From Sphingobacterium tabacisoli (GTDB taxonomy: Bacteria; Bacteroidota; Bacteroidia; Sphingobacteriales; Sphingobacteriaceae), in the NCBI RefSeq assembly GCF_017908035.1, contig NZ_JAEQMU010000001.1, positions 2,046,001-2,110,000 of the forward strand: DNA of 64,000 nucleotides, written 5' to 3'. Below are positions 26,713-36,150 of the stretch, in pieces (position 1 is the first letter of the stretch; each line of letters begins with the position of its first letter). The notes beneath the pieces are model-generated. The model was given only the letters and a program-made list of their open reading frames with translations. It was not told where the DNA came from and searched no databases. Both the position numbers and the translations under genes were made by a program.

Positions 26713-28239
26713 ATGAATCATCCTGTTAAGATTAAAAACGCATTGGTTTCGGTCTACTACAAAGACAACCTTGCACCTCTTATCCAAATTTTAAACAAAT
26801 ACGGTGTTACTTTCTACTCTACAGGCGGTACGGAAGCTTTTATCCGTGACTTAGGAATTGGAGTAGAACGTGTTGAAGATTTAACAAGCTACCCTTCTAT
26901 TCTGGGAGGCCGTGTTAAAACTTTACATCCAAAGATATTTGGTGGTATTTTATCACGTCGTCCGTTGGAAGATGACAAAAAACAATTGGAACAATTCGAG
27001 ATTCCGGAGATTGACTTAGTTATCGTTGACCTATATCCATTTGAAGAAACAGTCGCTTCTGGTGCTTCCGATGAGGACATTATCGAAAAAATAGATATTG
27101 GTGGAATTTCTTTAATCCGTGCTGCAGCGAAGAACTTTAACGACGTAGTTATTATTTCTTCTAAAAACGACTACAAAGAGTTAGAGGAATTATTGGCTCA
27201 ACAGGAAGGAACTACAACATTAGAGCAACGTAAATCGTTTGCAAAACGCGCTTTCAATACGTCATCACACTACGACACAGCGATATTTAATTATTTCAAT
27301 CAAACTGAACCGTTAGAGGTATTCAAGCAATCTGAACAACAGGCACAAGTCTTACGTTACGGAGAAAACCCACACCAAAAAGGAGTTTTCTTTGGAAATC
27401 TTGAAGCTATGTTTGACAAATTAAATGGGAAAGAGCTGTCCTATAACAATTTGGTGGATGTAGACGCTGCTGTCGCCATCGTTGACGAGTTTCAGGAACC
27501 TACATTCGCTATTTTAAAACACACCAATGCATGCGGTGTAGCCTCTCGTCCAACTGTAAAACAAGCCTGGATTGATGCTTTGGCATGTGATCCTGTATCG
27601 GCATTCGGAGGAGTATTGATTACCAACGGAACTGTAGATGGAGAAACAGCAAAAGAAATCAACAATCTATTCTTTGAAGTCCTGATTGCACCAAGTTATA
27701 CAGAAGAAGCAATCAATATCCTTACAGAAAAGAAAAACAGAATCATTTTACGACGTAAAGATGTTAAATTGCCTACACAGCAGTTTAAAACATTGCTAAA
27801 TGGTGTCATCCTACAAGACAAAGACAATACTGTCGAAGGTCCGACACAAATGACAGCAGTGACAACTATTGTACCTACAGCAGAACAACAAGAGGATCTT
27901 TTCTTTGCGAATAAAATTGTAAAACACACCAAGTCAAATACAATTGTGTTTGCCAAAAACGGTACATTGATTTCTTCAGGTGTGGGCCAAACTTCTCGCG
28001 TAGACGCATTGAAACAAGCAATTGAAAAAGCCAATGCCTTCGGTTTCGACCTTAAAGGCTCTTCTATGGCTTCCGACGCTTTCTTCCCCTTCCCAGATTG
28101 TGTTGAAATAGCTTCAGAAGCTGGTATCGCCGCCGTCTTACAACCTGGAGGATCGATCAAAGATCAACTTTCCATTGATATGGCCAACGAAAAAGGCATC
28201 GCAATGGTAACAACAGGTGTTAGACACTTTAAACACTAA
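26713..28239 (+). CDS. purH: Bifunctional AICAR formyltransferase / IMP cyclohydrolase
   Basis: Carries out the last two steps to IMP. The frame is open from a TTG at 26683, but ATG 26713 (MNHPVKIKNALVSVYYKDNL) matches the family start and gives 508 residues. The N-terminal IMP cyclohydrolase domain has STGGTEAF, GGRVKTLHPKIFGGIL and KIDIGGISLIRAAAKNF. The C-terminal formyltransferase domain has LRYGENPHQKG, LSYNNLVDVDAA, KHTNACGVA, CDPVSAFGG and DAFFPFPD. The order and lengths are standard. A bidirectional terminator follows directly. Confidence 0.97.
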   Translation: MNHPVKIKNALVSVYYKDNLAPLIQILNKYGVTFYSTGGTEAFIRDLGIGVERVEDLTSYPSILGGRVKTLHPKIFGGILSRRPLEDDKKQLEQFEIPEIDLVIVDLYPFEETVASGASDEDIIEKIDIGGISLIRAAAKNFNDVVIISSKNDYKELEELLAQQEGTTTLEQRKSFAKRAFNTSSHYDTAIFNYFNQTEPLEVFKQSEQQAQVLRYGENPHQKGVFFGNLEAMFDKLNGKELSYNNLVDVDAAVAIVDEFQEPTFAILKHTNACGVASRPTVKQAWIDALACDPVSAFGGVLITNGTVDGETAKEINNLFFEVLIAPSYTEEAINILTEKKNRIILRRKDVKLPTQQFKTLLNGVILQDKDNTVEGPTQMTAVTTIVPTAEQQEDLFFANKIVKHTKSNTIVFAKNGTLISSGVGQTSRVDALKQAIEKANAFGFDLKGSSMASDAFFPFPDCVEIASEAGIAAVLQPGGSIKDQLSIDMANEKGIAMVTTGVRHFKH

Positions 28240-28253
28240 CAAGATATTAGTTA

Positions 28254-28294
28254 TTATAAAAAAGGGAGTTTTTAGAAACTCCCTTTTTTTATAA
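28254..28294. terminator. Bidirectional terminator between purH and nhaC
   Basis: Stem with GGGAGTTT/AAACTCCC core (28264-28271 with 28276-28283) extended by A-rich and T-rich arms on both sides; loop TTAG. Serves both convergent genes. Confidence 0.9.
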
Positions 28295-28296
28295 TC

Positions 28297-29628
28297 TTAA
28301 TTTATACTTTTTCTTTTCGAAAAGAGTATAAACAATAATGTCGCAATTCCTGTCAAAAAGGGATAATATAAATATTGGATAAGTTCAAAAGGTGGCAATC
28401 CAGACCTTTCGGGCTCATCGTATATAACAGCTGCGGCGGCCAACGCTGCTAGGATCTGTGCCCCATAGGGAATAATTCCCTGCACAAAGCACGAAGTGGT
28501 ATCTAAAATACTTGCCACCCTTCTGGAGTCTAAAGAAAACTTATTTCCAATTTCTTTGGCAAGAGGCCCTACAATAACAATCGTAATGGTGTTATTAGCA
28601 AGTGCCAGATTAACTAGAGCCGTCAGTGTTGCAATCCCTAACTCCGCACTTTTTGGTGTTTTAACCCTTCGAAGGATAGTATGTAATAAATAATCAATCC
28701 CTCCATTGTAGCGTATAACTCCAACGACCCCACCTATAATCAAACACAATAGACTTAACTCAAACATGCTTGCAAAACCAGCATTGACACTAGCAACACT
28801 CGTTAAAAAAGTCACCTCGTTTGTCCATAAACCAATACACAACGCAACCAATACCCCTACTCCCAAAGTCCAAATCACATGAAGCCCGGATAGTGCTAAG
28901 ATAAAAACGACAACGTACGGTAGTATTTTAATCAGCTCATAATCTCGAATAACCACAGCACTCATTCGTTGTTCAAATTGTGCTCCCAGGAAATAATATA
29001 TTACAGCAACTAGAATTGCTACTGGAAAAACTATAGCAAAATTCATCTTAAATTTTTCACGCATTCCAACATCTTGCGTTCGGGTAGCAGCAATGGTTGT
29101 GTCCGATATAAAGGATAGATTATCCCCAAACATTGCTCCACCTACTACTGCAGCCAATGCCAAAGGCATAATACCCGGAATATGAGTTTCAAAGCCAACC
29201 GCTATAGGTGCAAGTGCTACGATAGTCCCGACCGATGTCCCCAAAGAGATAGATATGAAACAGGAAATCAAAAAAATACCCGAAACGATAAAGCTTGGAG
29301 AAATATAGGTTAAAGCAAAATTGACTGTAGACGATATAGCACCAATTGAATTGGACAAACTACCGAAAGCACCAGCCAATAAAAAGATTAAAATCATTAT
29401 CAGTATATTCTCATCCCCAGATCCCAAAGAGAAGTGTTTGAGTTTATCAGAAAAAGATTTCTTTGGATATTGGATAAATGCTATAAAAAGTGATAATACG
29501 AACACCACAAGCACAGGCACTGCATAGAAATCTTTTAAATACAGCGATACCGAGAAATAAATAACTACAAATGCAATCAGAGGCAATAATGCCCATACCC
29601 GAGTATCCCTTTTATTTTTGTCCACCAT
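28297..29628 (-). CDS. Na+/H+ antiporter NhaC family protein
   Basis: Polytopic inner-membrane antiporter, 443 residues with about 11-12 hydrophobic segments. NhaC-family signatures are present: SLGTSVGTIVALAPIAVGF, GGAMFGDNLSFISDTTIAATRTQ and NLALANNTITIVIVGPLAKEI. GDNLSFISDT is the acidic-residue motif thought to contact Na+. A C-terminal FVQGIIPYGAQILAAL block is also typical. It could move Na+, or malate plus Na+ as in some NhaC relatives. A TAGTTTTG box (29650-29657, minus strand) precedes it. It is divergent from the small ORF at 29756 and shares a terminator with purH. Confidence 0.9.
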   Translation of the reverse strand: MVDKNKRDTRVWALLPLIAFVVIYFSVSLYLKDFYAVPVLVVFVLSLFIAFIQYPKKSFSDKLKHFSLGSGDENILIMILIFLLAGAFGSLSNSIGAISSTVNFALTYISPSFIVSGIFLISCFISISLGTSVGTIVALAPIAVGFETHIPGIMPLALAAVVGGAMFGDNLSFISDTTIAATRTQDVGMREKFKMNFAIVFPVAILVAVIYYFLGAQFEQRMSAVVIRDYELIKILPYVVVFILALSGLHVIWTLGVGVLVALCIGLWTNEVTFLTSVASVNAGFASMFELSLLCLIIGGVVGVIRYNGGIDYLLHTILRRVKTPKSAELGIATLTALVNLALANNTITIVIVGPLAKEIGNKFSLDSRRVASILDTTSCFVQGIIPYGAQILAALAAAAVIYDEPERSGLPPFELIQYLYYPFLTGIATLLFILFSKRKSIN

Positions 29629-29755
29629 TTTCTTATTGTAAAACCGGTTACAAAACTACAATTCGTAAATTACATTTCACCTATCTAATTAGTCAAGTAA
29701 ACTCATGGCACACTGTTTGCTATAGTTATTCTGCTTTACAAATAAACTTAACATT

Positions 29756-29845
29756 ATGAGAAAGCTATCTTATACCACTTTCTTGTTGCTGCTTTTTGTA
29801 GCATTTGTCCTGATATTCGCTACAACCTGTATTGGTGGGTCATAA
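29756..29845 (+). CDS. Short hydrophobic peptide (29 codons)
   Basis: Not in any family I recognise. ATG 29756 opens a 29-codon frame ending at TAA 29843-29845. The peptide has a short basic start (MRKLSYT), one hydrophobic stretch (FLLLLFVAFVLIF) and ends ATTCIGGS. It would form one membrane helix, and the Cys near the end resembles a lipobox tail cut short. The upstream is A/T-rich (AACTTAACATTATG), as for expressed genes here, but no good -7 box was found. It is divergent from nhaC and convergent with the symporter gene. Alternatives are a decayed exported gene or a chance frame. Confidence 0.4.
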   Translation: MRKLSYTTFLLLLFVAFVLIFATTCIGGS

Positions 29846-29870
29846 TTATCAAATCAGAAAATGGATTAAA

Positions 29871-31361
29871 TTATCCTTTTTTCTGACTGTCCCAAAAGTC
29901 GGCATTCCTTATTCCCAGTTCATTTGGGTCAAATTCGGGATCTTCGATACCTTGTTTCCTTTTAGCAACATAGTCTTTCCAGACTTTCATTGCAGTTTTG
30001 CTCATCAACAGAATAGCAATTAAGTTGACCCAGGCCATCAATCCTACCCCAATATCTCCGAGGTCCCAAGCCAGTTTTGCAGTCTTTATTGTACCAAAGT
30101 AGGTTGAAAACAAAAAAATCACGCGTAATAACCAAATCACAATTTTCTTATTCTTTCCTTTAATAATATAAGCCACATTAGTTTCCGCATAATAGTAGTA
30201 AGCCATTATCGTTGTAAAGGCAAAGAAAAACAAAGCTACTGCCACAAACTGATTACCAAATCCAGGGAAATGATGCGAAACTGCGGCCTGTGTAAAGCCG
30301 TCTGCAGCTACTCCAGGTAGATTCTCCTTCAATAGAGAAACCGCATGCCCTGATTGATCAAATGATTCTGCAACATTGTACATTCCGGTAAACAAAATCA
30401 TCAAAGCTGTTGCCGTACACACAAACAATGTATCTACATAAACGGAAAAGGCCTGCACGAGCCCTTGCTGAGCAGGGTGACTCACATCAGCGGCGGCGGC
30501 GGCATGCGGAGCAGTTCCTTGTCCAGCTTCATTGGAATAGATTCCACGTTTGACTCCCCAAGCAATAGCCATCCCTATGACACCTCCAAACGTAGCGTCC
30601 ATACTAAAAGCAGAGCTAAAAATAAGTTTGAACATTTCTGGTATCTGGCTAAAGTTTATGCCTATAATAACCAAAGCCATCAGAATATACGCACCGGCCA
30701 TAAAAGGAACAATAAACTCAGAAGCCTGCCCCAATCGTTTCACTCCACCAATAATAATAACAGTCAACAAGAGGACAACTACAATACCGACCCAACTTAT
30801 GGTTAAATCCATCCCACCTATAGAAACCATGCTATTAGAATAATCAAAAGCATTGGTTATTGTACTATTGATCGCATTACTCTGAACACCTGGAAGCAAA
30901 AAGCCCGTGCTAACTATTGTGATCACGGCAAATAAAACCGCGTACCATTTCACTCCCAATCCCTTCTCGATATAATAAGCAGGCCCTCCCCTAAACTCAT
31001 CTCCTTCTTTTTGCTTATATACCTGCGCCAGAGCCGCCTCAACAAAAGCTGAAGCAGATCCTAAAAAGGCGATTGCCCACATCCAGAAAACAGAACCTGG
31101 TCCCCCCATATATATAGCCGTTGCAACACCAACAATATTACCGGTACCTACACGTCCTGAAATAGCTAAGGCAAAAGCTTGAAACGACGATATGCCTTCA
31201 TTGGATTTCTTTTTCTTAAACAAAAGATTGAGCATATCCTTAAGGTAACGAACCTGTAAAAAACCTGTTCGAAACGAGAAATACAGTCCAATTAAAAGAC
31301 AAGAATATATAAAAAAATCGCTCCAAACATAGCTAGAGATTGTCGAGATAAGCTGTTCCAT
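29871..31361 (-). CDS. Sodium/proton:alanine/glycine symporter (AGCS family)
   Basis: Inner-membrane amino-acid importer of 496 residues from ATG 31361 (the frame opens one codon earlier with TTG). About ten hydrophobic segments. Family signatures: FQAFALAISGRVGTGNIVGVATAIYMGGPGSVFWMW, AYYIEKGLG, GVKRGIYSNEAGQGTAPHAAAAADVSHPAQQG and VDTLFVCTATALMIL. The GxGN(I/V) and NEAGQGTAP motifs are diagnostic of AGCS. The middle part (residues 180-250) is normal in length. The gene stands alone, with the terminator of kdsA upstream and no strong terminator behind it. Confidence 0.95.
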   Translation of the reverse strand: MEQLISTISSYVWSDFFIYSCLLIGLYFSFRTGFLQVRYLKDMLNLLFKKKKSNEGISSFQAFALAISGRVGTGNIVGVATAIYMGGPGSVFWMWAIAFLGSASAFVEAALAQVYKQKEGDEFRGGPAYYIEKGLGVKWYAVLFAVITIVSTGFLLPGVQSNAINSTITNAFDYSNSMVSIGGMDLTISWVGIVVVLLLTVIIIGGVKRLGQASEFIVPFMAGAYILMALVIIGINFSQIPEMFKLIFSSAFSMDATFGGVIGMAIAWGVKRGIYSNEAGQGTAPHAAAAADVSHPAQQGLVQAFSVYVDTLFVCTATALMILFTGMYNVAESFDQSGHAVSLLKENLPGVAADGFTQAAVSHHFPGFGNQFVAVALFFFAFTTIMAYYYYAETNVAYIIKGKNKKIVIWLLRVIFLFSTYFGTIKTAKLAWDLGDIGVGLMAWVNLIAILLMSKTAMKVWKDYVAKRKQGIEDPEFDPNELGIRNADFWDSQKKG

Positions 31362-31466
31362 CAATAAGGTCTAATCGTTATAATTGTCATTTACTTCTGT
31401 AAATAAAGGTATTTTTTAGGAGAAACCGATAGTTTTATTACAAATAATCTTTACATAACAATCATC

Positions 31467-31510
31467 CAAAAAATAAAGGCGCCTGTAAATATAGACGCCT
31501 TTATTTTTTG
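31467..31510 (-). terminator. Intrinsic terminator after kdsA
   Basis: Arms 31468-31481 and 31496-31509 (core AAAGGCG/CGCCTTT) are complementary, 14-nt loop, A/T tracts on both sides. Placed 24 nt beyond the kdsA stop. Confidence 0.85.
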
Positions 31511-31533
31511 AATGATTAATCTTTATTTCTGGA

Positions 31534-32349
31534 CTATCCAATAGCTTCGCGTATCCGAGTTAGCTTATGCATCAAGCCCTCCAACAAATCTAAATGCAAC
31601 ATATTCGCTCCATCAGACTTGGCATTTGCGGGGTCAGGATGCGTCTCTATAAAAAGACCATCTGCTCCAACAGCAATTGCAGCTTTGGCAATTGTCTCTA
31701 TCAATGCAGGTTTTCCTCCTGTTACTCCACTTGTTTGGTTCGGTTGCTGAAGAGAATGAGTACAATCCATCACTGTGGGAACCTCAAAGGAGCGCATAGC
31801 AGGAATACCTCTAAAATCGACTACCAAATCCTGATACCCAAAAGAGTTACCGCGTTCTGTCAAAATAACCTTCTCATTACCTGCGTCTTTTACCTTATCA
31901 ACCGCAAATCCCATCGACTCAGCAGACAAGAACTGTCCTTTCTTGATATTGACGACCTTCCCTGTTTCTGCTGCTGCCACCAAAAGTTCTGTTTGTCGAC
32001 ACAAGAATGCTGGAATCTGCAAAACATCAACATACGCTGCTGCCATAGCTGCTTCATGACTTTCATGAATATCCGTTACGGTAGGAACACCAAACTCCCG
32101 TCCTATTTTTTCTAGAATTTTCAGTGCTTTCTCGTCACCTATCCCCGTAAAGGAGTCAATCCTTGATCGGTTCGCTTTGCGATAAGAACCCTTAAAAATA
32201 AAAGGTATATCTAACGAATCCGTTATTTTAACAATCTTTTCTGCGATACGGATCGCTATTTCTTCTCCCTCAATAGCACAAGGTCCAGCCATTAAGAAAA
32301 ACTGTTTAGAATTGCTATTCTTAATCTCGGGAAAATATTTATTTATCAT
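31534..32349 (-). CDS. kdsA: 3-deoxy-8-phosphooctulonate (Kdo-8-P) synthase
   Basis: Condenses arabinose 5-phosphate with phosphoenolpyruvate to Kdo-8-phosphate for lipopolysaccharide core. The 271 residues are typical. Motifs: LMAGPCAIEGEE, FKGSYRKANRSR, DIHESHEAAMA, LQIPAFLCRQTELLVAA, NIKKGQFLS, LTERGNSFGYQDLVVDFR, DCTHSLQQPN and FIETHPDPANAKSDG. LTERG(N)SFGY shows the metal-independent variant's Asn in the family position. It sits 9 nt behind recQ in the same orientation and is likely co-transcribed with it. kdsD, which makes its substrate, is divergent upstream of recQ. Confidence 0.96.
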   Translation of the reverse strand: MINKYFPEIKNSNSKQFFLMAGPCAIEGEEIAIRIAEKIVKITDSLDIPFIFKGSYRKANRSRIDSFTGIGDEKALKILEKIGREFGVPTVTDIHESHEAAMAAAYVDVLQIPAFLCRQTELLVAAAETGKVVNIKKGQFLSAESMGFAVDKVKDAGNEKVILTERGNSFGYQDLVVDFRGIPAMRSFEVPTVMDCTHSLQQPNQTSGVTGGKPALIETIAKAAIAVGADGLFIETHPDPANAKSDGANMLHLDLLEGLMHKLTRIREAIG

Positions 32350-32358
32350 CTTATTGTT

Positions 32359-34548
32359 TTAATTACCTAATTCCGATATAAATTTGATTCGCATGAGCTG
32401 TATATCCTCATATGAATAATCCTGCTCTCCTAATTCAGATAAAGCATTCTTAATCGAATCTACCTCAGCCATTTTAAAATAATCGTAGACTTCATCCTGA
32501 CGGTCCTGATCAATCATTTCATCTACAAAATACCCTATATTTAACTTTGTTCCTGAATAGACAATAGATTCAACCTCCTTTAATAAATCTTCATAGCTAA
32601 TACCTTTTGATGATGCGATATCTTCCAAACCGATCTTTCGATCTATATTTTGAATAATACTAACTTTTAATGCTGATTTATTAGCGGTACTTTTCACGAT
32701 TAAGTCCTGAGGTCGATCAATCCCCTTTTCCTCTACATAATTTTTAATCAAGTCCACGAAAGACGAACCGAACTTAAGCGCTTTACCGGCCCCCACCCCA
32801 TGAATCTGTTTCATTTCCTCCATCGTAATAGGATAATGGGCACACATTTCCTCTAACGAGGGATCCTGGAAAACCACAAAAGGAGGAAGAGACTTTTGCT
32901 TTGCAATTTTTTTGCGCAAATCCTTCAACATCCCCAACAAGTCAGTATCTAACGCGCCTGAAGACTGCTTCGGTTCCTCCACCCCATCATCATCGCTAAC
33001 CTCCATCGGATTATTCAAGATAAATTTGATAGCATATGGATTATTAAGATAACGTTTACCATCCTCGGTCAATGTCAATAGACCATAATGATCGATATCT
33101 TTCTTGATAAAATCAGCTAGCTCGGCTTGTCTGATAAGCGAATTCCAATAATTTACCCCTTGTTCTTTTCCTGATCCAAACAGAGCATGTTCATCATGTT
33201 TATAGGAAGAAATTGGCTGATTATTCTGACCCAAAAACATATTTATAACATGATGATCATCAAATTTGTCTCCCTCCTCTTTGATAAAATTCAACACTTT
33301 AATCAAATCCGCCTCTGCATCAAAATAGGTCTTTTGAGCCCGGCAATTATCACACATGTTATTACATCCTGTTTCATCAAATTTCTCACCAAAGTAATGT
33401 AAGATCTGCTTACGTCTACATACAGAAGACTCTGAATAATCGATAACTTCTTTGAGTATCTGGGTACCAATCTCGCGTTCTGAAACAGGTTTATCTTTCA
33501 TAAACTTAGTCAGCTTCTCGACATCCTTCTTCGAATAGAAAGATATACAGACTCCTTCTCCCCCATCACGGCCAGCGCGACCAGTCTCTTGATAATAACC
33601 CTCCATAGACTTCGGAATATCATGGTGAATTACATACCGTACATCAGGCTTGTCAATCCCCATACCGAAAGCAATTGTCGCTACAATCACCTCCACATCT
33701 TCCATTAAAAACTTATCCTGTGTATCGGCACGGGTTTTCGCGTCCAATCCAGCGTGATATGGAAGTGCCTTAATTCCATTAATATTGAGAACTTCAGCTA
33801 TTTCTTCAACCTTTTTGCGACTCAGACAATATATAATGCCGGTCTTACCGGTATTTCCTTTAATAAACTTAACAATTTCTTTAACGACATTCTTTTTAGT
33901 TCGTACCTCATAAAATAGATTAGAACGATTGAAAGAAGACTTAAATAAAGTCGCATCGTTCATCTGTAGATTCTTGCGGATATCAGACTGCACCTTAGGA
34001 GTCGCTGTAGCAGTCAATGCAATAATTGGAATGTTTTCACCAATACCATTTATAATCAATCGTATCTTACGATATTCAGGCCTAAAATCATGTCCCCATT
34101 CCGAGATACAGTGTGCTTCATCTACTGCTACGAAGGAGACTTTGATATTTTTCAAAAACTGTACATTATCCTCCTTTGATAAGGATTCTGGAGCGACATA
34201 CAATAACTTTGTTTTGCCAGCGGACACATCAGCCTTAACTTTAGTAATCTCCCCCTTCGTAAGTGAGGAATTTAAAAAGTGTGCTATACTATCCGTTCCT
34301 CCAAAAGCCCTAAGCTGATCCACCTGATTCTTCATCAAAGCAATCAGAGGAGATATAACTATCGCTGTACCAGCACTCATCAATGCAGGCAATTGATAAC
34401 AGATCGACTTACCTCCACCAGTCGGCATGATGACAAAGGTATCTTTCTTGTTTAAAATGTTAGTGATAATGGCCTCTTGGTCGCCCTTAAATGCATCAAA
34501 CCCGAAGAATTCTTGGAGATTGTCGTACAAAGATTTTTCTATTTCCAT
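32359..34548 (-). CDS. recQ: ATP-dependent DNA helicase RecQ
   Basis: 3'-5' DNA helicase for recombination and repair. The 729 residues are longer than E. coli RecQ (about 610). The helicase core has MPTGGGKSICYQLPALM (Walker A), AVDEAHCISEWGHDFRPEY (DEAH), LTATATPKV and a C-terminal RecA lobe with GIDKPDVRYVIHHDIPKSMEGYYQETGRAGRDG. A four-Cys zinc site follows (CRRKQILHYFGEKFDETGCNNMCDNC). An RQC winged helix (about 420-510) and HRDC domain (about 535-610) follow, then an extra helical C-terminal part (about 620-729) seen in Bacteroidota RecQ. A TAATTTTG box (34560-34567) sits 11 nt before the start. Confidence 0.96.
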   Translation of the reverse strand: MEIEKSLYDNLQEFFGFDAFKGDQEAIITNILNKKDTFVIMPTGGGKSICYQLPALMSAGTAIVISPLIALMKNQVDQLRAFGGTDSIAHFLNSSLTKGEITKVKADVSAGKTKLLYVAPESLSKEDNVQFLKNIKVSFVAVDEAHCISEWGHDFRPEYRKIRLIINGIGENIPIIALTATATPKVQSDIRKNLQMNDATLFKSSFNRSNLFYEVRTKKNVVKEIVKFIKGNTGKTGIIYCLSRKKVEEIAEVLNINGIKALPYHAGLDAKTRADTQDKFLMEDVEVIVATIAFGMGIDKPDVRYVIHHDIPKSMEGYYQETGRAGRDGGEGVCISFYSKKDVEKLTKFMKDKPVSEREIGTQILKEVIDYSESSVCRRKQILHYFGEKFDETGCNNMCDNCRAQKTYFDAEADLIKVLNFIKEEGDKFDDHHVINMFLGQNNQPISSYKHDEHALFGSGKEQGVNYWNSLIRQAELADFIKKDIDHYGLLTLTEDGKRYLNNPYAIKFILNNPMEVSDDDGVEEPKQSSGALDTDLLGMLKDLRKKIAKQKSLPPFVVFQDPSLEEMCAHYPITMEEMKQIHGVGAGKALKFGSSFVDLIKNYVEEKGIDRPQDLIVKSTANKSALKVSIIQNIDRKIGLEDIASSKGISYEDLLKEVESIVYSGTKLNIGYFVDEMIDQDRQDEVYDYFKMAEVDSIKNALSELGEQDYSYEDIQLMRIKFISELGN

Positions 34549-34559
34549 CTGCGCAGCTA

Positions 34560-34610
34560 CAAAATTAAATAGGTGGCATACCTATCTAAAATTTAAATAA
34601 CCTATTTTTG
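34560..34610. promoter_or_regulatory. Divergent promoters of recQ and kdsD
   Basis: Minus-strand TAATTTTG (34560-34567) ends 11 nt before recQ ATG. Plus-strand TATTTTTG (34603-34610) gives kdsD a leader of about 26 nt. The G of this box is also the first base of a GTG at 34610, which is therefore not the kdsD start. Confidence 0.55.
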
Positions 34611-34642
34611 TGAATTGTATTATAAAAATAGGCATATTTTCC

Positions 34643-35608
34643 GTGAAAAGCAATTCAGAAATTAAAAAAGAGGCTATTGAAGTCCTCGAACTAGAAGCTA
34701 AAGCACTGCTAAATGTAGCATCGAAAATCAACGATGATTTTGTTGAAGTAATACATCTCATCTTAAACCTTCAGGGCCGGGTGATCGTGACTGGAATAGG
34801 CAAAAGTGCAATTATTGCTCAAAAAATAGTAGCTACACTAAATTCTACAGGTACCCCAGCTATCTTTATGCATGCTGCAGATGCCATACATGGGGATCTG
34901 GGTATCATCCAAGAAAACGACCTAATTATTGCCATTTCGAAGAGTGGAAATACACCCGAGATAAAAGTATTAATCCCGTTTTTAAAACAAACTAAGAATA
35001 AAATGGTTGCCATCGTAGGAAACATGAACTCCTTTCTTGCTGAACAATCAGATTATAGATTAGACACAACGGTAGAACGAGAGGCTTGTCCTAACAATCT
35101 AGCACCAACCACCAGTACAACAGCTCAATTAGCTATGGGTGACGCTTTAGCGGTATGCCTACAGACCGCCAGACAATTTACAGATAGGGATTTCGCTAAA
35201 TATCATCCCGGGGGAGCACTCGGCAAGCAGCTATACCTCAAAGTAGGCGATGTCTCGAACCTCAACGCAAGACCAAGCGTACAGCCCAAAGACACTATAA
35301 AACAACTCATCATAACGATTACAAAACATAGACTAGGTGCAACTGCTGTACTAGACAATGAGAAAATAATTGGGATCATTACCGATGGTGATATCAGAAG
35401 GATGCTGGAAAAACACGATGACATCGCTCAGCTAAAAGCAATTGACATTATGTCAAAAAAACCGAAAGAAATTGAAGAAGGTGAACTAGCGGTCAATGCT
35501 TTACATAAGATGAGAGAAAACAACATTTCTCAATTATTGGTCACAAAAAACGGTGAATATGCTGGTATTATACATATACAGGATCTACTTAAAGAAGGAA
35601 TTATTTAA
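34643..35608 (+). CDS. kdsD: D-arabinose-5-phosphate isomerase (KdsD/KpsF)
   Basis: Converts ribulose 5-phosphate to arabinose 5-phosphate, the precursor used by KdsA. One N-terminal SIS domain (about 30-170) has VIVTGIGKSAIIAQKI, STGTPAIFMHAADAIHGDLG and ISKSGNTPEIKVL, with ACPNNLAPTTSTTAQLAMGDALAV. Two CBS domains follow (about 200-320). The frame is open from GTG 34610, but that codon overlaps the -7 box. GTG 34643 (MKSNSEIKKEAIEVLELE) matches the family's N-terminus, giving 321 residues. It is divergent from recQ-kdsA, so two Kdo steps flank a repair gene. Confidence 0.94.
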   Translation: MKSNSEIKKEAIEVLELEAKALLNVASKINDDFVEVIHLILNLQGRVIVTGIGKSAIIAQKIVATLNSTGTPAIFMHAADAIHGDLGIIQENDLIIAISKSGNTPEIKVLIPFLKQTKNKMVAIVGNMNSFLAEQSDYRLDTTVEREACPNNLAPTTSTTAQLAMGDALAVCLQTARQFTDRDFAKYHPGGALGKQLYLKVGDVSNLNARPSVQPKDTIKQLIITITKHRLGATAVLDNEKIIGIITDGDIRRMLEKHDDIAQLKAIDIMSKKPKEIEEGELAVNALHKMRENNISQLLVTKNGEYAGIIHIQDLLKEGII

Positions 35609-35704
35609 ACCATAGCAACCTAATACAGTCCAATATAGGAATAGATTTTATTGTAAAAATATTGTTGTTTAATGCACTCGTTAAAATATGTTAAGATAAA
35701 CAAC

Positions 35705-35712
35705 TACATTTG
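35705..35712 (+). promoter_or_regulatory. -7 promoter box for the DUF1573 gene
   Basis: TACATTTG fits TAnnTTTG and ends 46 nt before the start codon. No clear -33 box. Confidence 0.5.
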
Positions 35713-35758
35713 GCACATCTATTGAACAAAAATTTAGAAATTTAGATATAAAACGAAT

Positions 35759-36133
35759 ATGAAAAAGTTATTAAGTATTGCCACAGTATTAGTTGCTTTC
35801 ATTTCATTCACAGCAATGGCTATAGCAGTTGGTGAATTCAAATTTGAGAAAGAGACGCACGATTTTGGAACCATACCTTTTAACAAGCCGGCCAGTTTTG
35901 AATTCGGATTTACAAATACCGGAGATGCTCCTATCATTGTTTCTGAAGTAGCACCATCTTGCGGATGTTCGGTAGCAGATTTTTCAAAGGCACCAATCAA
36001 ACCTGGTGACTCAGGAAAAATAAAAGTTACCTATAACGCGGCGACTAAAGGTCCCTTTACAAAATCGTTTACTGTAAAATCAAATACAAAGACACCTGTA
36101 AAGACCTTAACGGTTAAAGGTAATGTCGAATAA
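35759..36133 (+). CDS. DUF1573 domain-containing exported protein
   Basis: Small exported protein (124 residues) with an N-terminal signal peptide (MKKLLSIATVLVAFISFTAMA). The rest is one Ig-like ASH/MSP-type beta domain of family DUF1573: FEKETHDFGTIPFNKPASFEFGFTNTGDAPIIVSEVAPSCGCSVADF with the conserved CGC, then GDSGKIKVTYNAATKGPFTKSFTVKSNT. DUF1573 proteins are common in Bacteroidota; function unknown, possibly structural or adhesive in the periplasm. Its codon use matches a well-expressed gene. A hairpin terminator follows after 17 nt. Confidence 0.92.
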   Translation: MKKLLSIATVLVAFISFTAMAIAVGEFKFEKETHDFGTIPFNKPASFEFGFTNTGDAPIIVSEVAPSCGCSVADFSKAPIKPGDSGKIKVTYNAATKGPFTKSFTVKSNTKTPVKTLTVKGNVE

Positions 36134-36150
36134 AACAGAAAAATACGTAT

